A stretch of 64,000 nucleotides of DNA. Origin: Hymenoscyphus infarciens (Eukaryota > Ascomycota > Leotiomycetes > Helotiales > Helotiaceae). Below are positions 24,193 to 35,854 of this stretch, piece by piece (position 1 is the first letter of the stretch; every line of letters begins with the position of its first letter). The DNA lies in contig LLCB01000120.1 of assembly GCA_001414345.1 (NCBI GenBank), forward strand, positions 1 to 64,000. The letters run 5' to 3'. Both the position numbers and the translations under genes were made by a program. The notes beneath the pieces were generated by a model that saw only the letters and a program-made list of their open reading frames with translations, ran no database searches and was not told the origin of the DNA.

Positions 24193-25267
24193 GGTGGTTG
24201 ATGTCGGGTGCACCGAAGGTCCCTCTTGTCTTGAAAAGGAACTGGACAGAATGCGTGCAGCTAAGACTGTGCAGTGCTTTGGGGGGGGGAAGAAAGAAAG
24301 AAGGCCTCAGATGCTTCAAGACGTGGTCGGAGGATGGGTGGATGGGTGGCCGGTGGAGTTGTAGATGTCCAGAAGAATGGTTGAGAGGAGAGGAGAGGAG
24401 AGAAAGAAAACGAAGAACAAGATCGGAGTCGTATAGGTAGGTACAATGATATTTAAATACAGAAGGAACCACTGGGAGTTTGCCTCTCAAGATGGCAGTT
24501 GCGTTGTTAGGTTTTTTCGGGAGAAGGCAGATCCTACCTAGATGGTAGGTCTTTATATGGCGTGAAGAAGGAGCGGTGCCTGCCCCCAACCCACGCCCAA
24601 CGAAGCGACGAAGTCCCAAGTGAATTTTGCTGAGGGCACGAATTCCATCCAGTATCTGTTTGCCTGGATGGCGTGCCAATTATTTTGGAAAGAAGATAAT
24701 GCAGAGGGGCATTCACCAGCTTTTTTAGAACGGGTGCAGTATTTTTTTACAGCATGGCTGCTAGTTTTCTTGCCTGCATCAGATCAAAATGGGAAATTTA
24801 CATTCAGACCCGCTCTAGATGTTGTGCCTTGCAGAGGAGCCATGGAGAGGGCAATTCTTCAGAGCCCAAGATCAAGACTAGTATTCAGAGCCATTTTCTC
24901 CAAAGATGGAAATGGTAAAGCTTTTACTCGAACTGTTTCCTGTCAAAACTTCATGAAAGTCAAAATGCCATTTTCAAGATTCATCAACTGGAAGCTTAGG
25001 GTTATTTTGAAGAAGCTGGTTCTCCCCGAGTCTCCCAGAGGATGGAGCACAAAACCAAGCGTATGGGGAACGAGCTAAATTACAGACTTACGACAAACAG
25101 CCACCAATAAACAAGACCCATTGTCCAACTGTGGAAACAGGATATCCCCATTCTGGGCAGCCATCTTTTTGAATTGGGCTTGCTTCTGGTATCTCCACCA
25201 AACGCCAAGTATTTTACAAATACACCATATCTGATACACATTTTCTCGTTGGCACCATTGGGTTGTT
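24193..25267. other. PUF upstream region
   Basis: About 1.1 kb between the PUF start and the 3' end of mS33. An open stretch at 24620-25078 lacks an ATG start and resembles nothing known, so I do not call it. A pyrimidine/purine-rich stretch near 24280-24410 may be part of the PUF 5' leader. Confidence 0.4.
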
Positions 25268-25780
25268 TTATGTTGCTGCCGAAGCTGCTCTCTCCGCTGC
25301 ACGTTTCTTGTTCTTGAACTTCTTCGATTCTGTGGAAGGGTGTTAGTATACTTCCACCAAGCCGCGCAACAGTACCTACCTTCGGCCGTCCTCTTCTTCT
25401 TAGGCGCACCCTTTCCTCGTGCCTTGATACTAGAAAGCTGTCAGCCCATGTTCCAGCAAACCCCATTCTCCACAAAAGCGTACATCTTAAGCATTTCCAA
25501 CCGGTACTCCTCTTCCTCATCCACAACCTGCCAATCGGGATATGCTTTCTGCAATTCCTTGTATGTGCCCATCTTCCGTGGATAGTATGCTGCCAGGGCC
25601 GGTCCCTTTAATCGCTGGCGCAGGACTTTGTTTCCTAACCGCTGGGCCTCGGGGTTGAAGGTATGGGAGAAGATTCGACATTGGACCTAGTAGTGTTAGT
25701 ATTCTTGCTAATGAGTATCCAAAAACGTCAGGCAAACAGACCTTCATCAGGTCCAATATCCTAGAACGTGGCACAGCCAT
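25268..25780 (-). CDS. RSM27: Mitochondrial small-subunit ribosomal protein mS33 (Rsm27)
   Basis: Four small exons on the minus strand: 25742-25780, 25484-25686, 25380-25429 and 25268-25329; 117 residues. It begins MAVPRSRILDLMK, continues VQCRIFSHTFNPEAQRLGNK and LRQRLKGPALAAYYPRKM, and ends in a Lys-rich tail (ARGKGAPKKKR and KKFKNKKR). This is the mS33/Rsm27 pattern, a component of the mitochondrial 37S subunit. The 50-bp third exon and a GTCTGT donor for intron 1 are less usual, but phase is kept throughout. The gene diverges from the RNase III gene with about 280 bp between starts. Confidence 0.9.
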
Positions 25781-26061
25781 TTCTGGTGGTATATGCGTTA
25801 TCAATTGGTGATGCCGGTGGTTGCCCTGTTCTGTATTGTCTCAACGTCGTTGCTACTTTTTAGCGGCTGATGTCGGGCCGTCTTTTCTCCGTGGGCAAGA
25901 AATTGGTGCACCAACTTTATTCACCTAATCATTGACGACTCATTCAACTTGTATTTAATTCTCCCTGGTGCTGAGATTCCATACCCAAAGTCATCGTTTT
26001 CTGTTTCTACCAGCAAAGGTAAGACTCGGTGAGGTCCACTACAGTTCTTTCTGCGCGGTTG
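25781..26061. promoter_or_regulatory. Shared promoter region, mS33 and RNase III
   Basis: A 281-bp gap between divergent start codons. It must carry the promoters of both genes. No specific motif is called. Confidence 0.45.
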
Positions 26062-27463
26062 ATGGTTCATCAACCACCTTCAGAGTCAAGGCCAGCACCT
26101 GAAGCTATTGCATTTCAACTTTCAAATTGGGAACACGATACGTGTTTGTCTGCAATGGACCCGCTGAAAGGTCAAAAGAGAAAATCCTCGGATACAGAAA
26201 AGCGACATGATGAACGAAAGTCTAAGCATCACAAAAATGTGAGTTTTCCCCACATAATTTTTAACTCAGCTAACAAATTTGCAGGTCGAGACATCCCGTG
26301 ATAGTAAGACTCACAGGGGGGTTCGCGATGTTGGTGGAGATCCTGGTTCCATGTCCAGACTTCCAAGATCAAATAAGATCAATAAACTTCTGAAGGCGTT
26401 GGATGAGGCCTTGGAAGAAAACACCTCTGATGGCAACTCAATGTCGGAAGTAACTTCGAGAAAATGCCAGGAACTTCGCACGTCTTTACAAGATGATCCA
26501 CCGAACAATCCGCTACCACCTATTATCTTCGGACCAGGGCCCAATATACCAAAAGCAATACCAGCTACACTGGTCACACCATGGACTGTATCAAATATAC
26601 CAAAGCACATGCCTCCATTACCGCCCATCTTGGACAAGACTCTTGAAACAGCATGCTTCACCCATCTGAATGCAGGAGGGGGCAACATCACGGATCTGAG
26701 CTACGAACAACTCGAATGGGTTGGGGACGCATACCTTGAACTCACTGCCACCCTTCTTATATCACAAACTTTTCCTGCGTTCAGTCCCGGAAAATCCTCA
26801 CAGCTTCGCGAACGGCTTGTGAAAAACGCTCAGCTTTCGGTATATGCCAAGCTCTACAACTTCGACAAACGAGCGAATCTTGGACTAAACTTCAAAGTCA
26901 AGGACAATGATATGACTAAAATCTTGGGAGATATATTTGAAGCCTACGTTGCAGCTGTCATTCTCTCAGACCCAGAAAATGGTATTTCGATGGCTGTGGA
27001 ATGGCTGAAGGGACTCTGGGGAAGAACTATTACGAAAGAGATTGAATACGAAGAACGACAAGGTTTTCATTTTCGTAATCCCATGTGGCATCTCAATGGT
27101 GATAGCAAGGAGAGTGAGAAGACTCAACCGCAAGCTCCCCCAATACCACCCAAGGATCAATTACAGAAAGCTATAGGAGTCAAAGGGGTCAAAATCTATT
27201 ACGAAGATGTTGGACCAGTATCGACAGATCGGATAACCAAACTACCACTATTCACAGTTGGGTGTTTTCTCGATGGATGGGGAGAGAAAGGCAAGCAGCT
27301 TGGTCATGGATCGGCCCGAGGGAAAAAGGAAGCAGGGTCGAAGGCAGCACAGATGGCGCTAAACAGCAAAAGGATGATGGCTACCTATATCGAGAAGAAG
27401 AGGTTGTTTGAGGAGCAGGTGGAATTGGAGAGGAAAGCTTTGGAGAGTGCCGAAGGTTCTTGA
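26062..27463 (+). CDS. RNT1: Ribonuclease III, Rnt1-like
   Basis: Two exons, 26062-26238 and 26285-27463, giving 451 residues; an in-frame ATG at 26155 is an alternative start. The RNase III signature is SYEQLEWVGDAYLEL (Glu203 and Asp207), and the second acidic pair is in KILGDIFEAYVAAV (Asp275 and Glu278), so the catalytic residues are present. A double-stranded-RNA-binding-like region follows (about 345-430), with a conserved C-terminal GKKEAGSKAAQMAL. Rnt1-class enzymes act in the nucleus on pre-rRNA, snRNA and snoRNA precursors. The single RNase III domain and length near that of yeast Rnt1 separate it from Dicer and from mitoribosomal RNase III-fold proteins. Confidence 0.87.
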
Positions 27464-28095
27464 TCGTTCCGCTCACATAGTTGTCGATATGGATATATTT
27501 GCAGAGGAATGCCCAGTGAGAAGAATGATGGCAATACGAAAGTGATGATACCCCCAAAAGCAAGATTTGAGTTTTTATGTTGAGAAGCTTTACAGGCCTG
27601 TCCATACAACTCTTCAAAGCAGAAGAAGAATCAAAAGTCCGGTTAACTTTTTCCGTGATACACCACAGGCTGATATTTTGCAAAATCAATCTCAATTGCA
27701 TGAAAGTCAATCTCCTTCTCTTGTCTCCCCCTTCCCAAAGTGTATGTTATTCTCCGCTCTTTACGCATAGAATCCGGGGTGACCCGATTTCCCTAGCCTG
27801 AGCCTGACGTCGAGGGTTCAAGACTCCCTGCGGGCAGCCAACTAACGCGGGACCGAGGCATATCAGCAGCACGCGATTGAAGAACCACTCACACAACAAC
27901 ACACTTTCTTGTCTATTCTTGCACCACTACTTTTCTTCCCTCACTTTTGGTAATTGTTCGTAGCACCTCAAATATTTTTCCAGTCAATTTGCGCAAATGT
28001 CAGCTTCATAGAGGAGCTTGTCTCTTCTGCCGTCTGACCGAGGTCTTACGGGTCTTTTCGAGAGATCTTGAGGAGGTGAAAGTGGGAGAGATAAG
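27464..28095. other. Intergenic between RNase III and the acyl-CoA-binding gene
   Basis: About 630 bp with no coding signal. A sequence near 27812-27832 resembles an RNA polymerase III B-box, but no tRNA can be folded around it. Confidence 0.45.
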
Positions 28096-29128
28096 ATGGC
28101 GGACTCGGTCGGTGAGTGTTTTTTCTGATTTCTTTGACTGGGAGTACTTATTCTTGGGATTGTAACTGATTTCTTCCTATTCTATAGACCGAGTCTTCGT
28201 CCACGCCCTCAATACCGTCAAGAAGATACCAAAGACTGGGGCGTCGCGCCCGCCGCCCTCCGATCGATTACGCCTCTATGGATTATACAAACAAGCAATG
28301 GAGGGGGATGTGGATGGGGTTATGGAAAGACCTTCGAGCGTAGCCAGTAACGAGGAAGGTCCCAAAGGGGAAGAGTTGAAAAGGGAAAGAGATAAATATG
28401 ATGCGTGGGAAGCGCAGCGCGGTATAAGTCGGACGGAGGCAAAGAGGAGATATATTGAAGCGCTGATTGAAACTATGCATCGATATGCTAGTACTACTGC
28501 GTAAGTCTCTCCCTATCACGAAGGGGAATGCGCGGAACTAATAGGAATGAGTAGTGATGCAAGGGAACTCGTTGCAGAACTCGAATTTGTATGGGATCAA
28601 ATAAAGAACAATAGTGCTTCTTCCTCCGGATCTTCACCTGGACATGGAGTCCCTTCCTACAACCAACCTCGACGATTTACACAGCCTCAATCTGGGAACG
28701 ACGGTCCAATGCGAATACTCAGTCCGATGAGCGAGAATGATGAGTTGGAGTTGAGGTCTGAAAGGAGGCTGGGCTATGAGGAAGATTACGAAGACGATGA
28801 GGATGGAGAGGAGAATGGTGGCAAGAAGTCGAGAAGCTGGAGGAAAACCGTTGAACAAGCTTTGGTGAAAATGACTGCGGAAATTGCGGCTTTGAGGGAG
28901 CAGATTGCCACCGGGAGGGAATACCAAGGCAAGAGACAGAGAACACCTAGGAGATGGCTTGCCTGGTTGCTGTGGTTGGCTGTTCGACACTTCCTGGTTG
29001 ATTTTGTTGTACTGGGAATCGTGCTGCTGTGGTTGAGAAAGAGAAAGGATAGGAGAGTTGAAGACCTGGTCCGAGAAGCCTTAAAGGTTGGCAGAGAATA
29101 CGCAAGAAGGATACTACCACCTCGATGA
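28096..29128 (+). CDS. Acyl-CoA-binding membrane protein, ATG37/ACBD5-like
   Basis: Three exons: 28096-28111 (only 16 bp), 28188-28500 and 28555-29128; 300 residues. The acyl-CoA-binding domain (about 5-110) has FVHALNTVKKIPKTG, SDRLRLYGLYKQAMEGD, DAWEAQRGISRTEAKRRYIEAL and a closing helix. It carries a short acidic insertion between the second and third helices. An acidic stretch (EEDYEDDEDGEEN), a coiled coil and a single membrane span (FLVDFVVLGIVLLWL) follow, with a short basic C-terminal tail. Tail-anchored proteins of this layout are peroxisomal (ACBD5 in animals, Atg37 in yeasts) and act in pexophagy and membrane contacts. Peroxisomal location is inferred. The third-exon acceptor was chosen as TAG at 28552-28554 because earlier ones give a stop. 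Confidence 0.85.
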
Positions 29129-29319
29129 AACTCTCGACAATACATTTCGACATCTACACGGTTTCATAAAGCCATTTTGGGCGAATTTATGGAACCAGGC
29201 TTGAATCATTTACGATTTCACGGGAGAAAAAAAAGTCGAAATCATGACACCAAAAGACTCATTAGAGCAAAATCATCTATCCATTCCACCGACTAAATGC
29301 AGAATTCCCAATACACGAC

Positions 29320-29889
29320 TCATGACATCGTGGCAAGCTGGGCTGCGCCATCAAGAGCAGAGTGCATCTTCACTCTCCCCGGAGAAAACAACTCAGCGGT
29401 AGGAGTGTGCTTGTTTACCCATTCCGTATCGTCAAGTGTGCCGGCTTTGATGATAACCTCCTGAGGGAAGGATTCTCCGGTTCGATAAAGAGTCGTTCCA
29501 CAGTCGCCGCAGAAATGGGAAGTGATTTCTTTGCCAGAATCGGCTTTCTTGGGGATGGACTTTGGTGTTCCTGGAACTTTATCAGTTTCTGAAGCAGAGA
29601 ATGCCATCGGAGAATTTGAGGGGATGCGAAGGGAGGACAAACCGCTCATGAGTTTGAAATTATCTTCCGCGACAATGATATTGTTGCTATAGCTGCCACC
29701 GGAGATCTTCTTACAGTCGGAGCAGTGGCAGAGAACATTAAGTTTTGGTTCGCCCGAAAACTGGATACGGACCTAAAATGTGTATTATATTTATCAGCAA
29801 CTAAATTTACTAACTACTCCAATTAAGACACTGCATTGGACAAAACAAACCTTGTCGCAGAAACAACCTCCTTCGTAAGTAGTAGACAT
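29320..29889 (-). CDS. GFA-family (CENP-V/GFA domain) zinc-binding protein
   Basis: Two exons, 29851-29889 and 29320-29772, giving 163 residues. It has the cysteine pattern of the glutathione-dependent formaldehyde-activating family: GGCFCDKVRIQFSGEP, then CHCSDCKKISGGSY and later HFCGDCGTTLYR. These cysteines bind zinc. The family is broad and most members are not true formaldehyde-activating enzymes, so I give no substrate. Between the second and third Cys clusters is an insertion of about 40 residues compared with minimal members. The donor GTTTGT is weaker than usual. Confidence 0.87.
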
Positions 29890-30901
29890 GTTGATTTAAT
29901 TGGATAGAGGGTGGTTGGGAACTGGTATCTAGAGTATGATAGTTTTGAATTTAATGTGGATTTTGAGGACCTTGAAGGGTAGGTTTATGAGGTATATATA
30001 TATATGAGATGTCCCTTTCCCCTCTCCCCCTCCTTTCTTGCCTCTCGGCCGGTTCAAGGATACAAGGAGCTTGTCCAGCGTAGTATAGTATGCGTACCCC
30101 TCCTTTCGAAGTAGCGAACTAAGAACCAGATCGGGAGATTTTGGACCAGGGTTCGGAGACCCCAATGCGGAAACCCAAATCGTTTGGCTTGGGAATGGGA
30201 ATGGGACTTTTAGGTGGGTAGGTAGTTATACGACTCCTACCTAATAATTCTTTTCACTTTAGCAGAGTTGGAGCAAAGTCTTCTTCTCGAAACTTTAGAC
30301 GAGTCTTGCATAGAACCTGATTTTTAGTAAGTACTTGAGTACACTCCTTCGAAGGTTTTCTTGGGGATGGGGATCTGCTACCTACAGTACTAGTTTTGAA
30401 TCTCCCCACTATCTTGCGGATCATTGACGAGCCATGCCCACTAGAGTACTTGCCTTGCACCCACTACTGCTAGCTACCTTAGTTCCCACTACGACTACGC
30501 CCTTTCGATATCAAAACAAGTTAGACTTTGGAAGGATTTGGAATTTGGAATTTGGAATTTGAATCTCATTCTCGTCTTTCTATCAGAAAAAATCGGGCTC
30601 TGTTTTCATTCGGGTTTTGATGTCATGAAGAGTTGGGAAAATATGGTGACTCCTGATTGGCTGATGGCGTCGGAGTTTTTCCGCCGTTAGGTTTTGGTCT
30701 TGCGTTTTGAGTTACAACTCAACTCAAGTCAACTCGTTCGGGGATCCTACATTGCGAGCTACGCAAAACCTATCGACGCGCGCCCTTTTCATATAAAAAT
30801 TGCCGTTGCAGGAGGAAAATCGCCGAGTCGGGATCTGGATTTGGTTGTATTACCAACGTCCCCACACGTAGGACAGCTCTCACTTCCGGGGGTGATTGCA
30901 T
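29890..30901. other. Divergent 1-kb intergenic region
   Basis: Between the GFA gene (minus) and the unnamed gene at 30902 (plus). It contains a short TA-rich stretch at 29993-30006 and a TTTGGAA heptamer repeated about four times near 30533-30558. No coding region was recognised. Confidence 0.45.
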
Positions 30902-31952
30902 ATGGATCAGATGGAGTACCCAACTGACCCTCAGAAGGCCGTGGAGAAGTTTGAACAAGAGGTAAGCTTACTATGTCTTTCTTAAATTGATTAATGGTAA
31001 TTTTCAATGTTTTGTTCGATTCATGTCACGTTTCGGTCGCGAATTGTCACCTTTCACGTAAGGTGACACAAGCTTCTGTTAACCCCTTCCTATCGGTTTC
31101 GCGAGGGGTCTCGAAGGGCAATTCGGTGGAAGATTGGTATACGGGCATGGCTAACAAAAATAGGCACCCTTCTCTCTCGCACCCGCCCTCTACATGCCCT
31201 TCACCGGTTTGGACGACTCCGACTCTGAAGACCCTCCAAATGCCGGAGAAAAAACCAAACATCCAAAATATACCGAAATTCTCACGAAGACCATGGCAAA
31301 CCTGACTGCTCAGCAAAATATCGTCAGGAAGAACATGAATTTCCTCACGAAACAACGAGCCGAGCAGCTGTTCGCAAAAGCTCGCGAAGATCTACGCGCT
31401 TCCGACGACGACGAAGGAGATGCTCCACAACCAAAGCTACCAGATCATCTCCTGTATGAAGGCCCTGAGACCGAAAAAAGTGAAGATTACGAATATCCCG
31501 TCACAGCAAGCTCACCAACCACCGGACACGACGATGATGGAGATATTGAGATGGGTGGTCAAAGTTCGGCAGCAATCAAGAACGAGCTCGCTTCCGAAAT
31601 CAAGAAACTTATTGAGCAAAGTGCAAGTGAGTTGGAGGGATATGATATGCACACAAAAATGGTACACCGCACTTATCAAGAGGAATTGAAGAGGCTTGGG
31701 GGAAATTTGGCGAATATCCTGAAGGGTACGAAGGGCGTGGTGATGTCTCCTGCTGAGATTGTTATTCCGATGGATCATTTTAGGTCGCCAACTAGGCAAT
31801 CTTCTAGTAGTACGGCTTTCTCTCCGACTGCGACTAATCCTTCGGCTGTCCGCACCGAGGCTCTCACCTTCCCGGCGGTTGGTGGGAGTACAAATCGTGG
31901 CAGGAAGCGTGGGAGCATCGATGATATTGCGATGAGGGAAAGCAACTCTTGA
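30902..31952 (+). CDS. Unrecognised acidic, coiled-coil fungal protein
   Basis: Two exons, 30902-30961 and 31164-31952, giving 282 residues; donor GTAAGC, acceptor TAG, phase kept. I do not recognise the family. The N-terminus is MDQMEYPTDPQKAVEKFEQE joined to APFSLAPALYMPFTGLDDSD. Then come a helical segment (TEILTKTMANLTAQQN), an acidic low-complexity region (about 100-160, with SDDDEGD and GHDDDGDIEM) and a second helical segment (IKNELASEIKKLIEQSASELEGY). The C-terminus is Ser/Thr-rich with a basic GRKRGS patch that could be a nuclear signal. The conserved-looking start, proper splice site and length support a real gene. A nuclear scaffold or complex subunit is a guess. Confidence 0.65.
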
Positions 31953-32851
31953 AGGAATCAGGTGGAAGCCAAGCTTTGTTGTCGGCTGGTGGTGCCATGT
32001 TCTGCCGTCAAGCCTTGCACTGGAGTTGATATTGATGGAACTTGGGTGTAAAAACTATGGTGTGAACAGATTGTATTATTGTGTTGCAAGGGAAACAATA
32101 GACTTTGTGGCCTGGAAAAAAACAGGGTGGAGTTGGGAAGCCCACAATATTGCAGATACCCAAGTTGGAGGCTTTGCTTTGCTGTTTATGTGTAATACAA
32201 CTGTACTAAGGATAGAATAGCGATAGTAAACTTGGTCAAGTATATGGCTAGTACCTAGTTGGACGAGCACCTTGGGGACAGTGTTGGAGTGGAGCAATAG
32301 TTTGCAAACTGCAGTTTTATATTACTCGTGTTGGAAGCAACTATATTATAAGCGGATCAAACAAGTAGTTGGCCATTGAGTTCACCTGGCGTGGCATCTC
32401 TCTGCTACTTTTGTTTCTTTCACTCAGACATTGCTGACGGAGTTCAAAAGGGTAATGCGATTGTAGACACAACGCTTTGCCACAAGAATTCACTTCGAGT
32501 TGAGATATTCAGGACATGGATGAGCGAGGCCCAGTGGCTTTGAAATACGACGAAGACTTTGGCTTACTTTTAAAACAAGGGTCGGTACCCTATTAGATTT
32601 GCTCGAGAAGCAATCATTGTTATGCATCCCACCTACTTAAACTCTCAAATTTTCTTTCACTCTCCTTCCAAGCTTCATGGATCGAATACCTAAGCGTCTC
32701 CTTCATTCATGCCGAGTCTATCGTTTAACCCTTGAAAGCCGTTGGTCAGAAGTCCTCTATTTGTTCCCTTTTCGACTAGTTAAATTCACGCTTTTTTGCT
32801 TCTTTGTTGTAGTATCAGTGTTTACATTATCTCGGGTACTGGAGGGGACGG
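31953..32851. other. 900-bp convergent intergenic region
   Basis: No gene seen between the unnamed gene and the decayed gene at 32852. Open stretches here are short and lack support. Confidence 0.45.
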
Positions 32852-33050
32852 CTACAACTCTATACTGAGGACCTGGAAGCACAGGAGAGGGAGAAGGGGC
32901 CGACCCCGGCGTCCCTGCTGAGCAGGAGGAGGGATTTTATTTGTACTACCTCGGGTACTGGAGTGGGAAGCCGTATCTCCATACGAAGGAAATGTAGGGG
33001 AGGGAGAAGGGGCCGACCCGGGCTTTTCTGGTGAAGAAGGGACTTTGTGT
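32831..33050. repeat. Imperfect tandem duplication, period about 120 bp
   Basis: Two similar units start at about 32831 and 32950, both with CTCGGGTACTGGAG near the start and GAGGGAGAAGGGGCCGACC in the middle. The second unit lacks some bases. The duplication lies in the 3' part of the broken gene on the minus strand and gives its odd Pro/Ser-rich tail. Confidence 0.6.
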
Positions 33051-34201
33051 CTCGGAGGATGTCTTGGTCGAGGAGGCGCTGCCCAAGTTTTAGCAAGAGC
33101 GAAGGGAAAACCGAATTTCCTTCCTACAGCGTCTTTAAAGCGGATTACAGGTAGGTCGTCTGGTTCGTCTGAATCATTCTTGCCTTTGCTTTTTACTTTG
33201 TCGTCTTTCTCGGGGTTTTTTACGCCTTCAATCACGTCTTCTGTCAAAGAAGTCCACTCGGAAAGTAATTCATTGAGGGCCATACAAGGGTTGGTAGGCA
33301 TTCGAAATAACGTTTTGATTAGTTGAGCCATCTGTTTGGCTTGCTGACCAGGAGGTGTGAGTGTGAGCGCTTGCGACATATCGCCGTCTTTATCGTCCGC
33401 GCTATTTTTCTCAGTCTGGTTCGCTGCTTGATCCTCCGCAGCAGCGATTTCGTTGATGGAGGAAAAAGCCAGCTCATACAACCATGTTCCAGTAGCATTG
33501 AAACCAGCCTTGTACAACTGGATTTGAGTCTCGGTTGATTTTTCAACTGTGTCCTCATCTGGGTTATTTGTTTCGCCGGGAGAATATCCTTCAGGAAACC
33601 CGTTTTCGGCCGTCATTACAAGAGAACGTAACGATTGATAGGAAACCTGAACTAGATTTTCTGCCTGTTAGCGTAGAATTTTGGTGTCTTCCTTGTCTTC
33701 TTTCGAGTCTTGGTGTTGACTAGGTGGAATAACTTGTCCGTTGCTGGAATTAATTACCTTACGAGGGGGAAATCAAACCTGATATGCATCTTAAGTTGAC
33801 TCGCGAGGATCATTGTTTGCAGAATCAAGTGTACACCAGTCATGATTTTCAATTTGATAAAGCATTTGCGTAGCTTTAGACCTTCTAAAAGCCCATTTCA
33901 ATCGAGAAAAGTCGCTCTCGCGCTCAAGGAGCTCCTCGATTTCCTCGTGAATTCTGCCGATACGCTTCATGGCAACACTCACACGCCTCAGTAGCTTTCG
34001 GCGATATATATGACGGCCATCTCGCAAAACACGCCGAAGCTCTCGCAGAATCATCGAAAGATCCGATACTCCTCTTGCAATATCCGAAATCTCTTTTGGG
34101 GCGCTTTTGGCAGCGGATATCATGCGGAAAATTGCGACTGATAACGAGGCTTCGGCCTGCGATATCCCCGCCACCCCCGCAATGATGGAAAGAGGAGCCA
34201 T
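32852..34201 (-). pseudogene. Broken fungal-specific gene with NACHT-type N-terminal helical domain and truncated ubiquitin-like domain
   Basis: The 5' piece (33791-34201) encodes MAPLSIIAGVAGISQAEASL, then DIARGVSDLSMILRELRRVL and IGRIHEEIEELLE, ending MLYQIENH before diverging. This is a helical domain common at the N-terminus of fungal NACHT/STAND and related proteins. The 3' piece (32852-33667) begins QAENLVQVSYQSLRSL and reaches IRFKDAVGRKFGFPF and KTW, the start of a ubiquitin-like domain seen in the same fungal families. There the match stops and a Pro/Ser-rich tail from a tandem duplication takes over. A TAA at 33668-33670 interrupts the linker frame. An intron hiding the stop cannot be excluded, but loss of the domain end argues for a pseudogene. 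Family recall is from memory. Confidence 0.6.
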
Positions 34202-34717
34202 TCTGGGTTTGTCGTCAATTTGAGACTGCACTGAGAGCAGTAACGGGGAAGGTCAAATTGAGATGAAAAACACACACTGGCACGCAAAGTCAACTGAATC
34301 GGCACGGGTCCAGGTAATGGCCCTTTTGTTCTCATAACAAAGAGCCTGACAGAAAGCCTGGGTTGAGCAGCCATCCATACCTACCTCCTGTGGTCACATG
34401 TGTGGTAAGCTTGAGACTACTTCTTTTCAGAGGCAAGTAAGAAGCCAGTGATGATTTCCAAGACGAATATCGAGGGGAAAAATAGCATTTTGTTCAAAGC
34501 TGCAGAGGCGATCATCTTTATTGTCAGTGGCGCGTAGCCAAAGGGGGAACATCACGTTTCGCGGAGGTCGGAACTAATCTTCCCTGAAGCAAGCAACGAA
34601 TCAATTACCCTGACGGAATCAGCAACTTAAGTCAAAGACTCTCTGTTCCCCTTCAAAAGGGACTTCCCCTCCCTGAGAACTACTCAAATATCAAGGACCA
34701 AATTCTCACTTTTAACG
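34202..34717. other. Intergenic between the broken gene and the DUF829 gene
   Basis: About 515 bp of divergent spacing. No coding region recognised. Confidence 0.45.
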
Positions 34718-35741
34718 ATGGAGCCACAAGTTCCATTCCCGAGCAAGCTCACTCATCTTAGTAGCACGACTTCTCTTTATGAACCGAACACCTTTCATTC
34801 AAAATCCCCAACTATTCTTCTCGCAACAGTAAGAACGGATTAATTTATTTGTCGCTCGGATTTCGAGTTACTCTCAAGAGTTCCTCTGTTATACCCAACA
34901 CCTTTATCATTCCCGATTTCCTAAAATGTATCACAATAAATTGGCTGACCTAGGGCACTCTAGTGGATGAACGTAAGCGACAACATAATTCATTTCTACA
35001 TGAAAAAGCACGCGCAATTATTCCCAACAGCACGACTGCTGCTCCTTCGCGGCACATTTCCCAACATGGTGTACCGTAGCGAAGCGGCACAAAAACAAGA
35101 ACTCCAGCCTGTCATCCACGCCCTTCTAGCACAGTCAGAAAGTCCCACATATGCACACTTGTTTTCCAATTCCGGAGCACAACAAATCGGCTTGCTGTTA
35201 AGACACTGGAAGGATGTATCGGGAGGCAAGAAGCTTCCACTTCGAGGCATGATCTTTGATAGTACGCCGGTAAGCTATAGAGGCTCTCTGGGATGATCAA
35301 AGTCATGTGCTAAGCCAGAGCTAGGCGATTGGCACGTTTCAGAGGGCGTTCGATGGTATTTCTTATCAGATTCCTTCGACTCCCATCCTACGAATCCCCG
35401 GGTTGGCTTTGGTATATGTACTTGTCTTTACGCAGTGGGCTTTTGAGAAGGTTAGCGGAAAACCGAACGTGGTTTCGCAGTTTAATGGGGATTTGCTTGA
35501 CGAAGGGTTGATTGAGAAGGATGTACCTAGGTTGTATTTGTATTCGAGGGAGGATTTGTTGGTTAGAGGAGAGGATGTGGAATGGCATGCAGAAATGGCT
35601 GAGAAGATGGGTTGGGAAGTGGAGAGATTGCTATTTCAAGGGAGTGGTCATTGTAGACATGGGAAAGGGGAAGGCGAACAGAGGTATTGGGAAGCTGTTG
35701 AGAGAATGATACACGGTGGTAAAAGAGAACTGAAACTTTGA
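34718..35741 (+). CDS. DUF829/TMEM53-like protein (alpha/beta-hydrolase-like)
   Basis: Three exons: 34718-34828, 34964-35269 and 35343-35741; 271 residues. The family core is visible as SPTILLAT-WMNVSDNIIHFY across intron 1, then FPTARLLLLRGTFPNM, AHLFSNSGAQQIGLLL and LRGMIFDSTP. The last exon gives DVPRLYLYSREDLLVRGEDVEWHAEMAEKMGW and a closing GSGHCRHGKGEGEQRYWEAV. FSNSG is in the place of a hydrolase nucleophile elbow and the late His would fit a catalytic triad. Activity in this family is mostly unproven. Fungal members often sit near secondary-metabolite genes. It converges on the transporter with about 113 bp between stop codons. Confidence 0.82.
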
Positions 35742-35854
35742 ATAGATGCACTTAAATACGATTTTTGTGGGCATTGGAACGTAGTAATCATATGTAAATT
35801 AGATTCTTGAGCGAAAAAACCTATGGTTCTTGTCTTAGAGGACTCTCTTTTACA

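Noticed and set aside
24620..25078. Open stretch of about 150 codons on the plus strand
   Set aside because: It begins with GTG rather than ATG, has no splice context or family similarity, and lies in the PUF upstream region.
27805..27840. tRNA-like B-box (GGTTCAAGACTCC)
   Set aside because: The T-stem has a mismatch and no 5' acceptor strand or A-box could be found at the right distance.
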